A DNA stretch of 64,000 nucleotides, from NCBI GenBank assembly GCA_016712885.1, contig JADJQF010000004.1, forward strand, positions 372,001 to 436,000, read 5' to 3'. Position 1 is the first letter of the stretch, and every line of letters starts with the position of its first letter. The stretch comes from Candidatus Flexicrinis proximus. Its GTDB lineage: Bacteria > Chloroflexota > Anaerolineae > Aggregatilineales > Phototrophicaceae. The notes under the pieces were generated by a model. It saw nothing but the letters and a program-made list of their open reading frames with translations, did not search any database and was not told the origin of the DNA. Positions 35,591-43,994 of the stretch are shown here, piece by piece. Both the position numbers and the translations under genes were made by a program.

Positions 35591-37324
35591 ATGGCACAGT
35601 TTCTGATCGTTTTATTGTCGGTTCTACTGCTTTTGCTGCCCGCCGCTGCGCAGGATGAGCAGGCCGGCGAGTTCATCCCTGAACGCTGCCCGATGCCCAT
35701 CCCCGGCGCCGCGGTCGTCGACTGCGGCTACTTGATTGTTCCAGAACGCCACGAGAACCCCGAGGGCCCGACCATTGAGTTGGCTGTCGCCATCCTGCGC
35801 GCCAGTGATCCGAACCCCCGCCCTGACCCTGTCTTGTATCTGGAAGGCGGGCCTGGCGGAAGCGCGTTGTGGGGCCTGGATGGCTGGATCGACTACCAGA
35901 TCACCCGCGAACGCGACCTGATCCTGCTGGACCAGCGCGGCACGGGCTACAGTTGGCCGGGTCTCTTCTGCGATGCCTACGAATACGAGTACGACACCAC
36001 TGAGGCCGATTTCACTATCTTCGAGACCGACTGCGCCGAGTATCTTCGCGCCGACGGAATAGATTTGGGTGCATACAACAGCGCCCAGAGCGCGCAGGAC
36101 GTTGCGATGCTCGTCCGTGCGCTGGGTTACGATCAGGTCAACCTGTACGGCATCAGCTACGGCACGCGGCTGGCAATGACGATCATGCGCGACGTGCCGG
36201 AAATCGCCCGCGCCGTCGTGCTCGACTCGCCGTACCCGCCTCAGATCGACGGTTACGAGTCGCAGGCCATCAACGGCTTCAACGCGATCGATGCGCTGCT
36301 CACGGCCTGTGCCGACGACCCCTCGTGCAACGCTGCGTTCCCCGATCTCGGCGCGCGCTTCTACGCCTGGGTCGAATCGGGCGAGACAGCAGGGATGGAT
36401 TTGGGTGACGGTCCTGAAGATCTGGGCGGCTACGACGTGGTGAGTTATCTGTTCGATGTGCTGTACGACAGCGCGGCGATCCCAACTGTCCCGCTTGCGC
36501 TCGACCAGCTGATCGGCGGAGACGGCTACCTGTTCGGTGATCTCGTCTCCGGCGCATATTCGGATATTCCAGCCGAACAGGATCGCTACGACGCCTTCTA
36601 CGAACTTGCTGACGATCTGGCGATGGAGTCGGAAGGCCTTGATGATTACGATGAGTTCCTGGATCTCTTCAACGCGCTCGACGACGAGGGGTTAGTCGAG
36701 ATGTATGCGGCCGCGCTTGAGACCGCCGACGATGCCGATTACAGCGAGATGGTACGGCTGCATCTTGGTCTAGCCAGCACATCAGAGGCCGAGGCGTATC
36801 TTGACGCGCTCGACAACGCCGCGTTTAACCGGATCTTCGATAACATCGTCAGTTCGGTTGCGCTCGGTTGGGTCGATGTGAGCGATGCGGATGGCGTATT
36901 CAACAGCGTGACGTGTGTCGAGGAACTGCCGTTTAACGATCTGCAGGCCACGGAACTTTCGACTCTGCGTTTACCGGACACCCTGCGTGAGAGCCTGATG
37001 TCCGGAGTCTATGAGCAGATCGACTCGTGCGAAATCTGGGATGTCGAGGTGGCCGGCGCGATCGAAAACGAGGTCGTCCGCAGCGATATCCCAACGCTGG
37101 TGCTGGGCGGGCAGTTCGACCCGATCACGCCACCGAACTTCGCCGAGGCCGCCATGGAAGGGCTGACCAGCGGCCAGATGGTGATTGTGCCCGGCGCGGG
37201 CCACAGCGTCATCGACGCCGGTGAGTGTCCCGCGTCCCTCGGGGTCGCGTTCCTCAACGAACCTTCTGCGCCGGTCGATACCTCGTGCGTCTCGGCGATC
37301 AAAGTAAATTGGGCGACGGAGTAG
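35591..37324 (+). CDS. secreted TAP-like serine peptidase / alpha/beta hydrolase, copy 2
   Basis: 577 residues from the ATG at 35591 (MAQFLIVLLSVLLLLLPAAAQ, signal peptide); the longer frame upstream overlaps copy 1 and is not used. It follows copy 1 in order: CPMPIPGAAVVDCGYL, PVLYLEGGPGGSA, DLILLDQRGTGYS, nucleophile elbow NLYGISYGTRLAM, acid LVLGGQFDPITPP and His in VPGAGHS. The extended middle region is more acidic than in copy 1. Its last codons were duplicated downstream at 38623-38680 as part of a segmental duplication. Confidence 0.91.
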   Translation: MAQFLIVLLSVLLLLLPAAAQDEQAGEFIPERCPMPIPGAAVVDCGYLIVPERHENPEGPTIELAVAILRASDPNPRPDPVLYLEGGPGGSALWGLDGWIDYQITRERDLILLDQRGTGYSWPGLFCDAYEYEYDTTEADFTIFETDCAEYLRADGIDLGAYNSAQSAQDVAMLVRALGYDQVNLYGISYGTRLAMTIMRDVPEIARAVVLDSPYPPQIDGYESQAINGFNAIDALLTACADDPSCNAAFPDLGARFYAWVESGETAGMDLGDGPEDLGGYDVVSYLFDVLYDSAAIPTVPLALDQLIGGDGYLFGDLVSGAYSDIPAEQDRYDAFYELADDLAMESEGLDDYDEFLDLFNALDDEGLVEMYAAALETADDADYSEMVRLHLGLASTSEAEAYLDALDNAAFNRIFDNIVSSVALGWVDVSDADGVFNSVTCVEELPFNDLQATELSTLRLPDTLRESLMSGVYEQIDSCEIWDVEVAGAIENEVVRSDIPTLVLGGQFDPITPPNFAEAAMEGLTSGQMVIVPGAGHSVIDAGECPASLGVAFLNEPSAPVDTSCVSAIKVNWATE

Positions 37325-37431
37325 GGTGGTTGCGGCACGATCAAGGCACTTGTCCTATAACCCGTGCATAGGATGGGTGACCCGCTGGCGACCGCGACGG
37401 TCACCGCAACCCGAACCCAGACGGCCACGCC
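37269..37431 (+). repeat. direct repeat A, left copy of the duplicated segment
   Basis: 163 bases covering the last 56 bases of the second peptidase gene and downstream sequence. It matches 38623-38785 with only two differences that I can count (one near 37328, one near 37396). The downstream part encodes a stop-delimited Thr/Pro-rich tail (ATATVTATRTQTATP), a relic of a lost gene end. Confidence 0.85.
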
Positions 37432-37459
37432 AATTCCGCATCCGACAGCTACTCCATAA
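37364..37459 (+). pseudogene. relic of a Thr/Pro-rich protein C-terminus
   Basis: Following an in-frame TAA at 37358 the frame reads VHRMGDPLATATVTATRTQT and continues through TATPIPHPTATP to a TAA at 37457-37459. Thr/Pro tails of this type end many secreted proteins in this genome, so I take it as the 3' end of a lost gene. A copy with a different, earlier end lies at 38718-38796. Confidence 0.4.
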
Positions 37460-37479
37460 CGAGGCAGTGCTGAATAACT

Positions 37480-38535
37480 ATGCCTGTTCAAAATCGCAGA
37501 ATTCACTTTGTAGGTGCATGCAGTATGGTAATCTGCCTACTCTTGTGTTTAGCATCAGTAACTTTTGGTCAGGCCTCTACTACCCAAATTGAAGCAATCG
37601 CATGGAGCCCGGACGGTGATTTAATTGCTTACAGCTATAGTTCGGGGAGTCCACGCTGCGGTACCTCGGAGACTTTCGTCTACTTAGTTGATGCCTCAAC
37701 GCAAACTCCGGTAATGAGCCTTTCTGCTGGCCACTGCGCTATTTGGTCTCTCGATTGGGATCCCACGGGAACCTATGTAGTTGGTGCGAGTCTCGATACG
37801 ATCGGTTTTAATGTTTGGGAAGCTGAGACTGGTCAACTTATAGCTACGGATCAAATCAAGAGCCAAGGTGTCATTGACGTTCAATGGCACCCAACTGAGA
37901 ATCAATTGGCCTCCACTGGTAGCGGAGGCGGCCTAGCGCTTTCAAACGCCCAAACTGGAGAATCTGTCAGACCCCTGAGTTTCAGCGTAAACGCGACCAA
38001 ACTGGACTGGAACCAGGATGGATCAAAATTCGCCGTTAGAAGCATATACGAAAGCGAAGGCCATATTGTGGACACCAATTCTGGACAAACAGAACAAGTG
38101 CTAGTAGGCCATAGTACGAATGGCGGAGTACTAGATTGGAGTCCAGATGGCACCAAAATCGTTAGTACGAGTATGGACAATACTGTTCGCATATGGAATG
38201 CCTTCAATGGAACGCTAGTAGCTACATACGATTTCCCTAGACCAGGAGAAGTTGAATGGGCGTCTGATTCCCGACGCATTGCGGTTGCCAGCTACGATGG
38301 ACTTGTTCAGGTACGCGATGTCTCTACAGGTGAAATACTAGAAACTTTCAGCCATCCCGGGCCTGTTTATGCTCTGAGTTGGAATCCTGACGGGCAGCAA
38401 CTTGCATACGGAGGGCTGGACCTCCCCGGAGCGCCGGCCCAAATCCAGATCGTCGACGCGCCGCAGATTGAGCCGACCCCGACGCCAACGTTCACGGAAC
38501 CCTTTGATGGCGCCATCTCTACGCCGGAGCCATGA
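37480..38535 (+). CDS. secreted WD40-repeat protein, single-unit copy
   Basis: 351 residues from the ATG at 37480; the ATG at 37525 (MVICLLLCLASVTFGQ) has AGGTG upstream and is a good alternative, as it begins at the signal sequence. About seven WD40-like blades follow, with anchors IEAIAWSPDGDLIAYSY, SLDWDPTGTYVVGAS, DVQWHPTENQLASTG, LDWNQDGSKFAV, VLDWSPDGTKIVSTSMDNTV, VEWASDSRRIAVAS and ALSWNPDGQQLAYGG. The end is an IEPTPTPTFTEPFDGAI tail. The gene is AT-richer than its surroundings except for this tail. Likely a secreted or surface-bound propeller; no catalytic part seen. Confidence 0.85.
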   Translation: MPVQNRRIHFVGACSMVICLLLCLASVTFGQASTTQIEAIAWSPDGDLIAYSYSSGSPRCGTSETFVYLVDASTQTPVMSLSAGHCAIWSLDWDPTGTYVVGASLDTIGFNVWEAETGQLIATDQIKSQGVIDVQWHPTENQLASTGSGGGLALSNAQTGESVRPLSFSVNATKLDWNQDGSKFAVRSIYESEGHIVDTNSGQTEQVLVGHSTNGGVLDWSPDGTKIVSTSMDNTVRIWNAFNGTLVATYDFPRPGEVEWASDSRRIAVASYDGLVQVRDVSTGEILETFSHPGPVYALSWNPDGQQLAYGGLDLPGAPAQIQIVDAPQIEPTPTPTFTEPFDGAISTPEP

Positions 38536-38623
38536 CCCGCCCGGCTCCGTTTTGGGGCTGCGGCGCTCGCGGCGGTTGCCTGAAGGTTCATCGCTCGCGC
38601 ATGAGCCAGATGAAGGCGTCCTC
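38448..38623 (+). repeat. direct repeat B, left copy (WD40 tail to ABC 3' end)
   Basis: 176 bases that match 40811-40986 with few differences and no indel. The repeat covers the coding sequence for the WD40 Thr/Pro tail, the following spacer, and the last codons of the ABC ATPase read on the minus strand (ED-A-F-IWLMRER). Confidence 0.85.
38588..38623 (-). pseudogene. 3'-end fragment of the ABC ATPase gene
   Basis: The minus strand reads EDAFIWLMRER and stop, the exact terminus of the intact ATPase gene at 40951. Upstream of it the sequence switches to peptidase 3' end, so it is a stranded piece left by duplication. Confidence 0.8.
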
Positions 38624-38785
38624 GCCGGTCGATACCTCGTGCGTCTCGGCGATCAAAGTAAATTGGGCGACGGAGTAGGGCGGTTGCGGCACGATCAAGG
38701 CACTTGTCCTATAACCCGTGCATAGGATGGGTGACCCGCTGGCGACCGCAACGGTCACCGCAACCCGAACCCAGACGGCCACGCC
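38623..38785 (+). repeat. direct repeat A, right copy
   Basis: Second copy of 37269-37431, offset 1354 bases. It carries the last codons of the peptidase gene (SCVSAIKVNWATE and stop) without the rest of that gene, which shows the direction of copying. Confidence 0.85.
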
Positions 38786-38861
38786 GATGCTCGAGTAGAC
38801 TGCCACACGCATTCCGCGAATTGATCATTCCCAACGATATGGATTAGGAATTTCGAATGTT

Positions 38862-40898
38862 ATGCAACACCACGAATTGAACCGCTTCCTGCAAATCACA
38901 GCAATTCTGATGGTCGTCTGGCAATCTTCTCTTGCTTTCGGACAAGGCGGTAGCGAGGAGTCCATTACAGCGATCAAGTGGAATACCGCGGGAGAAACCC
39001 TATTTATAGGAACTTCAAATAACAGTGAAGCTGGTTGTTCTGACGGCAAGGTATACGTTCAGGACAGTATTGGGAACGCAACTATTGTTACTATTGAAAT
39101 GGCTTGTGGTGTTGTTGATATTGGTATTTCTCATGATGGAGAACTAATACTTGCTCAAAACGCTGTTGGGGAAACAGGGATTTGGAGTAATACGGCAGGG
39201 TATGTGTATTTGAGAAGTCTTGGAAGTGGCGCAGATATCACTACTATGGAAGCCTCGCCCGCTGAGGCCCGCGTAGCGCGAGTGTTATTCAACGAACTTG
39301 TTGAAATAGTCGAGTATGAAGCGGAGAATCCGGATAGTACACTCGTAGATTTGGAGCCAGTACTTGGTGGAATATCTGATGTCGCCTGGAGTCCCGGGGG
39401 TGATCGCCTAATTGCATCAAGCTTGGACGGTTTCATTGGTCTCTGGGATTCTGCGTCCGGCGACGTAGATCACATAATCACTTACGAGGCGAACACTGGC
39501 AAAACGACCATTGCGTGGTCTTCTGAGGAACGATTCGTTGCTTTTGGAGATTTTTCGGGATCCGTGATTGTTTGGGACCTGGATGAAGCTGGAGCCACGT
39601 ATCATTTTGAGGAGCATTCTGATCAAGTCAACGATATGGCTTATAGTCCCGACGGCACGCGGCTGGCCAGCGCCAGTGAGGACGGCACGGTCAAAGTCTG
39701 GAACGCGCAAACCGGCGCGCTGATCGAGACCCTGACCTATCCCGGCCCGGTGTACGCGTTGGACTGGAGCCCCGACGGCTCACAAATCGCCTACGGCGGC
39801 GCGGATTCGAGCGGCAATCCACCGGAGGTGATGATCGTCGATGCGCCGGAAATTGAGCCGACCCCGACGCCAACTTTCACGGAACCCTTTGATGACGCCA
39901 TCACTCCCGGAGAGTACATCACCGCCTTGGATTGGGATTCAGACGGATCGCGCTTAGTTTTTGGGACGGGTCAACTCCTGCTACCTTGGCCAAGTGAAGA
40001 AGGCGGCGCTGGCGGGTCTCGCATCCTAGTAATAGAACGTGGCGGTAATCTATTGTATGAGGTTAGCGTTCCTTATAGTACAGTTGCCGTTGAAATCGAT
40101 CCGACAGGAGAAACACTCCTTATCTTTGACGTCATTCCATATCTTTGGGACTTACAAACGGGGGAGATGATCCTTCGCAGAAACTCAGAGGGACTTGCAC
40201 TGCAGACAGGGACGTGGAATCCTTCTACGGGTAGTCTCCTGTTTACTCCCGTATTTGGATCGCTTGTATATGACGCTGCAACGTGGGAAAATCTGAGCTA
40301 CTTTGCGGATTTTCTGCTCCCCTCCGGACGATTCTCGGAAGGCCAGCGCATGGCCGACAGCGTGTGGAGTCCGGACGGTATTCACGTCGCGAGCAGCACC
40401 ACATTCGGCCCCATCTACGTTTGGGATTCCAGCAACCTTGAGGGTGTGCTGGAGGCAACGTTTACCGGGCACTCGGCGTCGATACAGGACACTGTCTGGA
40501 GTCCGGACGGTACGCTGATCGCCAGCGGGGATGTGGACGGAAACGTGTTTGTCTGGAATGCGCAGACCGGGGCAGTGGTCACCGAGCTTGATGGACACAC
40601 TGATGCGATTCTCGACATGGATTGGCGACCAGATGGACAGCAGATTATCACGACGAGTCTGGACGGTACGATGCGCGCATGGACATGGCCGTCGGGCGCC
40701 ATGAATGTTGTCCAATCAGGAACGGTCGTCTCAGCCGTCGCCTACAGCCCTGATGGGATGGAACTTGCGTATGGTGGCTTGGTTCCGCCCGGCAGCCTGC
40801 CAGAGATTGTGATCGTCGACGCGCCGCAGATTGAGCCGACCCCGACGCCAACGTTCACGGAACCCTTTGATGGCGCCATCTCTACACCGGAGCCATGA
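38862..40898 (+). CDS. secreted WD40-repeat protein, two-unit fusion
   Basis: 678 residues. An N-terminal hydrophobic segment (FLQITAILMVVWQSSLAFGQ) is a signal peptide. Unit 1 (about 25-345) ends in IEPTPTPTFTEPFDDAI and unit 2 (about 346-678) ends in IEPTPTPTFTEPFDGAI, the same tail as the preceding gene, so the gene arose by fusion of two WD40 units. Clear blades include VAWSPGGDRLIASSLDGFIGLW, MAYSPDGTRLASASEDGTVKVWN, TVWSPDGTLIASGDVDGNVFVWN and MDWRPDGQQIITTSLDGTMRAW. Base composition jumps from AT-rich to GC-rich near 39650 and 40330, each time at a blade start, which suggests recombination between different WD40 sources. Function unknown. Confidence 0.85.
   Translation: MQHHELNRFLQITAILMVVWQSSLAFGQGGSEESITAIKWNTAGETLFIGTSNNSEAGCSDGKVYVQDSIGNATIVTIEMACGVVDIGISHDGELILAQNAVGETGIWSNTAGYVYLRSLGSGADITTMEASPAEARVARVLFNELVEIVEYEAENPDSTLVDLEPVLGGISDVAWSPGGDRLIASSLDGFIGLWDSASGDVDHIITYEANTGKTTIAWSSEERFVAFGDFSGSVIVWDLDEAGATYHFEEHSDQVNDMAYSPDGTRLASASEDGTVKVWNAQTGALIETLTYPGPVYALDWSPDGSQIAYGGADSSGNPPEVMIVDAPEIEPTPTPTFTEPFDDAITPGEYITALDWDSDGSRLVFGTGQLLLPWPSEEGGAGGSRILVIERGGNLLYEVSVPYSTVAVEIDPTGETLLIFDVIPYLWDLQTGEMILRRNSEGLALQTGTWNPSTGSLLFTPVFGSLVYDAATWENLSYFADFLLPSGRFSEGQRMADSVWSPDGIHVASSTTFGPIYVWDSSNLEGVLEATFTGHSASIQDTVWSPDGTLIASGDVDGNVFVWNAQTGAVVTELDGHTDAILDMDWRPDGQQIITTSLDGTMRAWTWPSGAMNVVQSGTVVSAVAYSPDGMELAYGGLVPPGSLPEIVIVDAPQIEPTPTPTFTEPFDGAISTPEP
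39833..39908 (+). repeat. internal copy of the WD40 tail repeat
   Basis: About 76 bases coding for the internal IEPTPTPTFTEPFDDAI segment; similar to the start of repeat B at 38448 and 40811 but more diverged. Confidence 0.75.
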
Positions 40899-40986
40899 CC
40901 CGCCCGGCTCCGTTTTTGGGCTGCAGCGTTCGCGGCGGCTGCCTGAAGATTCATCTCTCGCGCATGAGCCAGATGAAGGCATCCTC
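40811..40986 (+). repeat. direct repeat B, right copy
   Basis: Matches 38448-38623 at an offset of 2363 bases. It spans the end of the two-unit WD40 gene and the 3' end of the intact, oppositely oriented ABC ATPase gene. Confidence 0.85.
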
Positions 40987-41814
40987 AAGAGTCGGTTCGA
41001 CGGCACGCGCGTCGTAGCCGTTGGCTGCGTCGCCGACGACGCGGTACTGCACGCCCTCGCGCAGATGCTGCGTGGAAACGATTGCTAACGAATCGTCGGG
41101 ACGTTCGCCGCTGGTGACGACGGTCCAGACATGGCCCTGTGTGCGCTGGATGAGACTCGACGGTGTGCCGCGATACAGCACCAGGCCGGCGTTGATCACC
41201 GCGAGGTCGTTGCACGAGTGTCCGATATCCTCGACGATGTGCGTGGATAGGATGACGGTGGACGTACGCGCGACGTCGGAGAGAACGTTGCGCAGCCTCA
41301 CACGCTCTTCAGGGTCCAGTCCGGCGGTTGGTTCGTCGACGATCAGCACCTGCGGGTCAGCCAGCAGCGCCTGCGCGATGCCGATGCGCCGCTTCATCCC
41401 GCCCGAATAGGTCTTGAGCTGGCGGCCGGCCACGTCGGTCAGGTTGACTTTCTCCAGCACCTGCTCGATCTGGCTGCGCCGCGTTTTGCCGTCGGACACG
41501 CCTTTCAGGATGGCGATGTAATCCAGAAATTCGTAGGCGTTCAGGTTCGGATACAGGCCTAATTCCTGCGGCAGGTAGCCGAGCAGCGCCTTGGCCGCCG
41601 TCTTGCCCGCGCCGGTGTCCATCCGGTGTCCCATTATGGAGATGCTGCCGCTGGTCGGACGCAGCAGGCCGGTCAGCGTTCGCATCAGTGTGGTTTTGCC
41701 CGCGCCGTTCTTGCCGATCAGCCCGAACATCCCGCGCCCGATGTCCAGCGACACGCCGCGCAGCGCCTGGATATTGCCGCGGTAGGTCTTCTTCAACTCG
41801 TGGATTTCGATCAT
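40951..41814 (-). CDS. ABC-2-type transporter ATPase
   Basis: 287 residues from the ATG at 41814 (MIEIHELKKTYRGNIQALRG); the longer frame upstream is in the wrong frame relative to the permease gene and is not used. Walker A GKNGAGKTTL, signature YSGGMKRRIGIAQALL, Walker B VLIVDEPTAGLDP and the H-loop VILSTHIVEDIG are intact. The C-terminal 70 residues are a regulatory tail typical of ABC-2 ATPases. It is the last gene of a five-gene operon headed by an ECF sigma factor and should power the membrane proteins encoded upstream. Its 3' end was copied to 38588-38623. Confidence 0.93.
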   Translation of the reverse strand: MIEIHELKKTYRGNIQALRGVSLDIGRGMFGLIGKNGAGKTTLMRTLTGLLRPTSGSISIMGHRMDTGAGKTAAKALLGYLPQELGLYPNLNAYEFLDYIAILKGVSDGKTRRSQIEQVLEKVNLTDVAGRQLKTYSGGMKRRIGIAQALLADPQVLIVDEPTAGLDPEERVRLRNVLSDVARTSTVILSTHIVEDIGHSCNDLAVINAGLVLYRGTPSSLIQRTQGHVWTVVTSGERPDDSLAIVSTQHLREGVQYRVVGDAANGYDARAVEPTLEDAFIWLMRER

Positions 41815-41825
41815 GCTTCGCTCCT

Positions 41826-42491
41826 CTACGCGCGATTTTCCTGCCAGCGGGTGACGGCCCAAACGACCGCGATAACGACGACCAGATGTCCTGCCAAGCC
41901 GAACAGCCCCTGGAGCGGCGTCGGCGAATAGATGACCGCAAACACATACCGAACCAGCAGGTAGGGCGCGATGAGCAGGCTGAGCAGGGCAGCCTCCCGC
42001 CGCGACGCGAGCAGGCTCGCCGCGAGGACCGGCGCGCTTCCGGCCAGCAGAATGTGCGGCAGCTGCACCAGCCACAAGTTGATGTACAAACCGAGATCGA
42101 GCGCTTCGGTCGTCGCGGCCGCGACGGCAAACAAGGTTCCGACGACGAGTAATCCGGCGATCAGCCCAATCCACACGCTCAACACCTTGCCGACCAGATA
42201 CGCCACGCGCGTCATCGGCAGCGTGTGGAGCAGGTCGTGGACATGAAGCTGCCGGTCGAGCGGGACAATCTCCGCCGTGATCGCAGCAATGACAGCCAGC
42301 AGGATCAGGACCGCCATCGGGACTTCCGCCGCGAGGTCTGGCAGCCCTTCGGCACTTGGCAGCGGCGGGAACTGAATGGCGACGATCGCGAAGATGAAGA
42401 TGCTGAACATGATGAGCAGCGTCCGTCTGCGCCACTGCATCCGCATCTCGTACAGGGCGATGCCGCTGATTTGCATCAGGCTGAGTCTCAT
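41826..42491 (-). CDS. ABC-2-type membrane protein of the sigma-factor operon (221 aa)
   Basis: 221 residues with about six hydrophobic spans. It starts MRLSLMQISGIALYEMRMQWRRRTLLIMFSIFIFAIVAIQFP, an arrangement (N-terminal helix, basic WRRR, first span) that is standard for ABC-2 permeases. The HDLLHTLPMTRVAYLVGKVLS segment between spans 2 and 3 is also typical of this class. It ends 11 bases before the ATPase start, consistent with a single complex. The transported substrate is unknown. Confidence 0.82.
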   Translation of the reverse strand: MRLSLMQISGIALYEMRMQWRRRTLLIMFSIFIFAIVAIQFPPLPSAEGLPDLAAEVPMAVLILLAVIAAITAEIVPLDRQLHVHDLLHTLPMTRVAYLVGKVLSVWIGLIAGLLVVGTLFAVAAATTEALDLGLYINLWLVQLPHILLAGSAPVLAASLLASRREAALLSLLIAPYLLVRYVFAVIYSPTPLQGLFGLAGHLVVVIAVVWAVTRWQENRA

Positions 42492-42507
42492 TTGGGTCTC
42501 CTTCCGG

Positions 42508-43185
42508 TTACTTCAAATCGAGCAGGCGCTCGGCATCGCGGGAGAGCCACAATGTCCGCGCAAAGATCAAAACGGCCAGGGCACAGAGAATCACCCGGTT
42601 GAGCGTGAAATCCGCGGGCGTCGCGTGGCCGGGTTCGAGGTACAGATGGAAGTAACGCATCCACGGGTAGAGCTGGACAATATAATCGCCGCCCACCAGC
42701 GCGACGAAGCACACCACAACCGACAGCAGCAGCCCGAAGGCCGCCCGTCGCGCCACCATGCTCAGATAGATCGTCGCGCTGCTGATGAACAGCGCCGGCA
42801 CCAGCCAGCGGATCAGCGCCGGCAGGAACATCTCGGCCTGTGGCAGGCGCGTCGCGAACACGGTCGCCGCCAGCGCGATTCCGCCGTGCAGCGCGGCCAG
42901 GAACAGCAGCCGTTCGACGACGATGTAAGCCGCCGGCCGTGGGCATGCCAGCATCACTTCCAGCGCAGGCTCGTCGTCCGGCGCGAAGACCAGCGCCGCC
43001 TGCAAGCCAAACAGGAACGGCATTACGATCTCGATCACGCGCCGGTGCAGCGGAGTACCCTCGCCGCCGATCAGCGCCAGCGCGTAAGCTCCGATCAGCA
43101 GCGCCGCGCATCCTGCAGCGCAAAGCCAGCCGCCGCTGAACCAGCGCGCGTGCCGCCATGCCAAAGGCCAGGTTGTGCGCATCAT
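42508..43185 (-). CDS. membrane protein with PD-x-EP-x-LEV motif, sigma-factor operon (225 aa)
   Basis: 225 residues from the ATG at 43185, which overlaps the stop of the preceding gene in ATGA (43182-43185); the longer open frame upstream shadows that gene. About six hydrophobic spans. After span 2 it has FAPDDEPALEVMLACPRPAAY, which aligns with FIYGPDADPPLEVLLTTATTP in the 270-residue protein encoded just upstream; the two are distant paralogues. I infer an ABC-2-like membrane subunit. It ends 16 bases before the next gene. Confidence 0.75.
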   Translation of the reverse strand: MMRTTWPLAWRHARWFSGGWLCAAGCAALLIGAYALALIGGEGTPLHRRVIEIVMPFLFGLQAALVFAPDDEPALEVMLACPRPAAYIVVERLLFLAALHGGIALAATVFATRLPQAEMFLPALIRWLVPALFISSATIYLSMVARRAAFGLLLSVVVCFVALVGGDYIVQLYPWMRYFHLYLEPGHATPADFTLNRVILCALAVLIFARTLWLSRDAERLLDLK

Positions 43186-43994
43186 TCCCGCCTCATCCAG
43201 TGTTCTTCCAGTCCTGCCATCCAATATCCGAGTGCGCCCAACGCGATCGCCGCCGCCCACAGCGGAAGCTGTGTCCCGGATGCTGTGAAATCCGGCAGCA
43301 CGGCGCTGATTTGCGCGTCCGTCCGCGCCAGATAGCCGGCGCACAACACGAACCACGCGCACAGGCTGATCATGACGCCGGCAAGCGAATCCGCGAAGAA
43401 CACGCTGCCTGCGAATGCCAATGCCGAGAGGAAGGCCATCGGAGCAAGCCACGCCGTCAGCAGCGGCCCCAGCGCAGAGGACAGCACGCCGCTCAGCAGC
43501 ACCGTCGCCACAATACCAAGCGCGAGGTTGAAGCCGAACACCAGTACCAGTCTCGCCAACAGCACCTGACGCGGCGTGGTCGCGGTCGTGAGCAGTACTT
43601 CAAGCGGCGGGTCGGCGTCCGGCCCATAGATGAATGCGATTCCACAGGCGGCGGCCAGCGGCGCGACCAGCGCCAGCACGATGGTCTCGGTCGAGGCATA
43701 CAGCGCCGCCGTGACCAACCCGCCCAACAGGAAACTCAACGCCGACGCGAGCCACACGCCACGCTGGACAACCCGCACTTGCGCCCGCAGCAGCGCCACT
43801 GCGAAGCGCGCGTGGTCGGCGAAGCGCGGGTTCTTACGGCGCAGCATAGCCATAACCTGCGCCTGATGCGCCGGATCGATCGCAGGGTCCTCCCAGCGCT
43901 CGAGGTCGGGCAGCCCGTTTACGATCTCATCAGGCAGCCCGTCTTCGCGCAGCCGGTGTTTGAACTGCTCGGGACGCGAATGATCAGGTTTCAT
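43182..43994 (-). CDS. membrane protein with PD-x-DP-x-LEV motif, next to ECF sigma gene (270 aa)
   Basis: 270 residues: a hydrophilic N-terminal region of about 78 residues (MKPDHSRPEQFKHRLREDGL...) and about six hydrophobic spans. It shares the GPDADPPLEVLLTTATTPRQVLLARL element with the next gene's product. Its ATG at 43994 overlaps the sigma gene stop in ATGA (43991-43994), so they are translationally coupled. It occupies the place where an anti-sigma factor usually sits, and its cytoplasmic N-terminal region could serve as one, but it lacks the H-x3-C-x2-C zinc motif of common anti-sigma domains. That role is inference. Confidence 0.75.
   Translation of the reverse strand: MKPDHSRPEQFKHRLREDGLPDEIVNGLPDLERWEDPAIDPAHQAQVMAMLRRKNPRFADHARFAVALLRAQVRVVQRGVWLASALSFLLGGLVTAALYASTETIVLALVAPLAAACGIAFIYGPDADPPLEVLLTTATTPRQVLLARLVLVFGFNLALGIVATVLLSGVLSSALGPLLTAWLAPMAFLSALAFAGSVFFADSLAGVMISLCAWFVLCAGYLARTDAQISAVLPDFTASGTQLPLWAAAIALGALGYWMAGLEEHWMRRE

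Larger units (their letters stand above)
38536..38861. other. duplication junction between the two WD40 genes
   Basis: 326 bases without an intact gene. It consists of the end of repeat B, a remnant of the last 12 or so codons of the ABC ATPase on the minus strand (38588-38623), a junction at about 38622/38623, then repeat A with the last codons of the peptidase gene, and about 75 bases of upstream sequence of the second WD40 gene. Confidence 0.8.

Noticed and set aside
38862..40898. WD40 genes as NLR-type or allorecognition receptors
   Set aside because: The genes have signal peptides and no NACHT, NB-ARC or effector domain, so this idea is not supported.
41815..42435. N-terminal extension of the ABC ATPase open frame
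   Set aside because: The frame upstream of the ATG at 41814 overlaps a membrane protein gene in another frame and is Arg/Pro-rich; the real start is at 41814.
43186..43452. N-terminal extension of the 225-aa membrane protein
   Set aside because: It overlaps the 270-aa protein gene in another frame; the ATGA overlap fixes the start at 43185.
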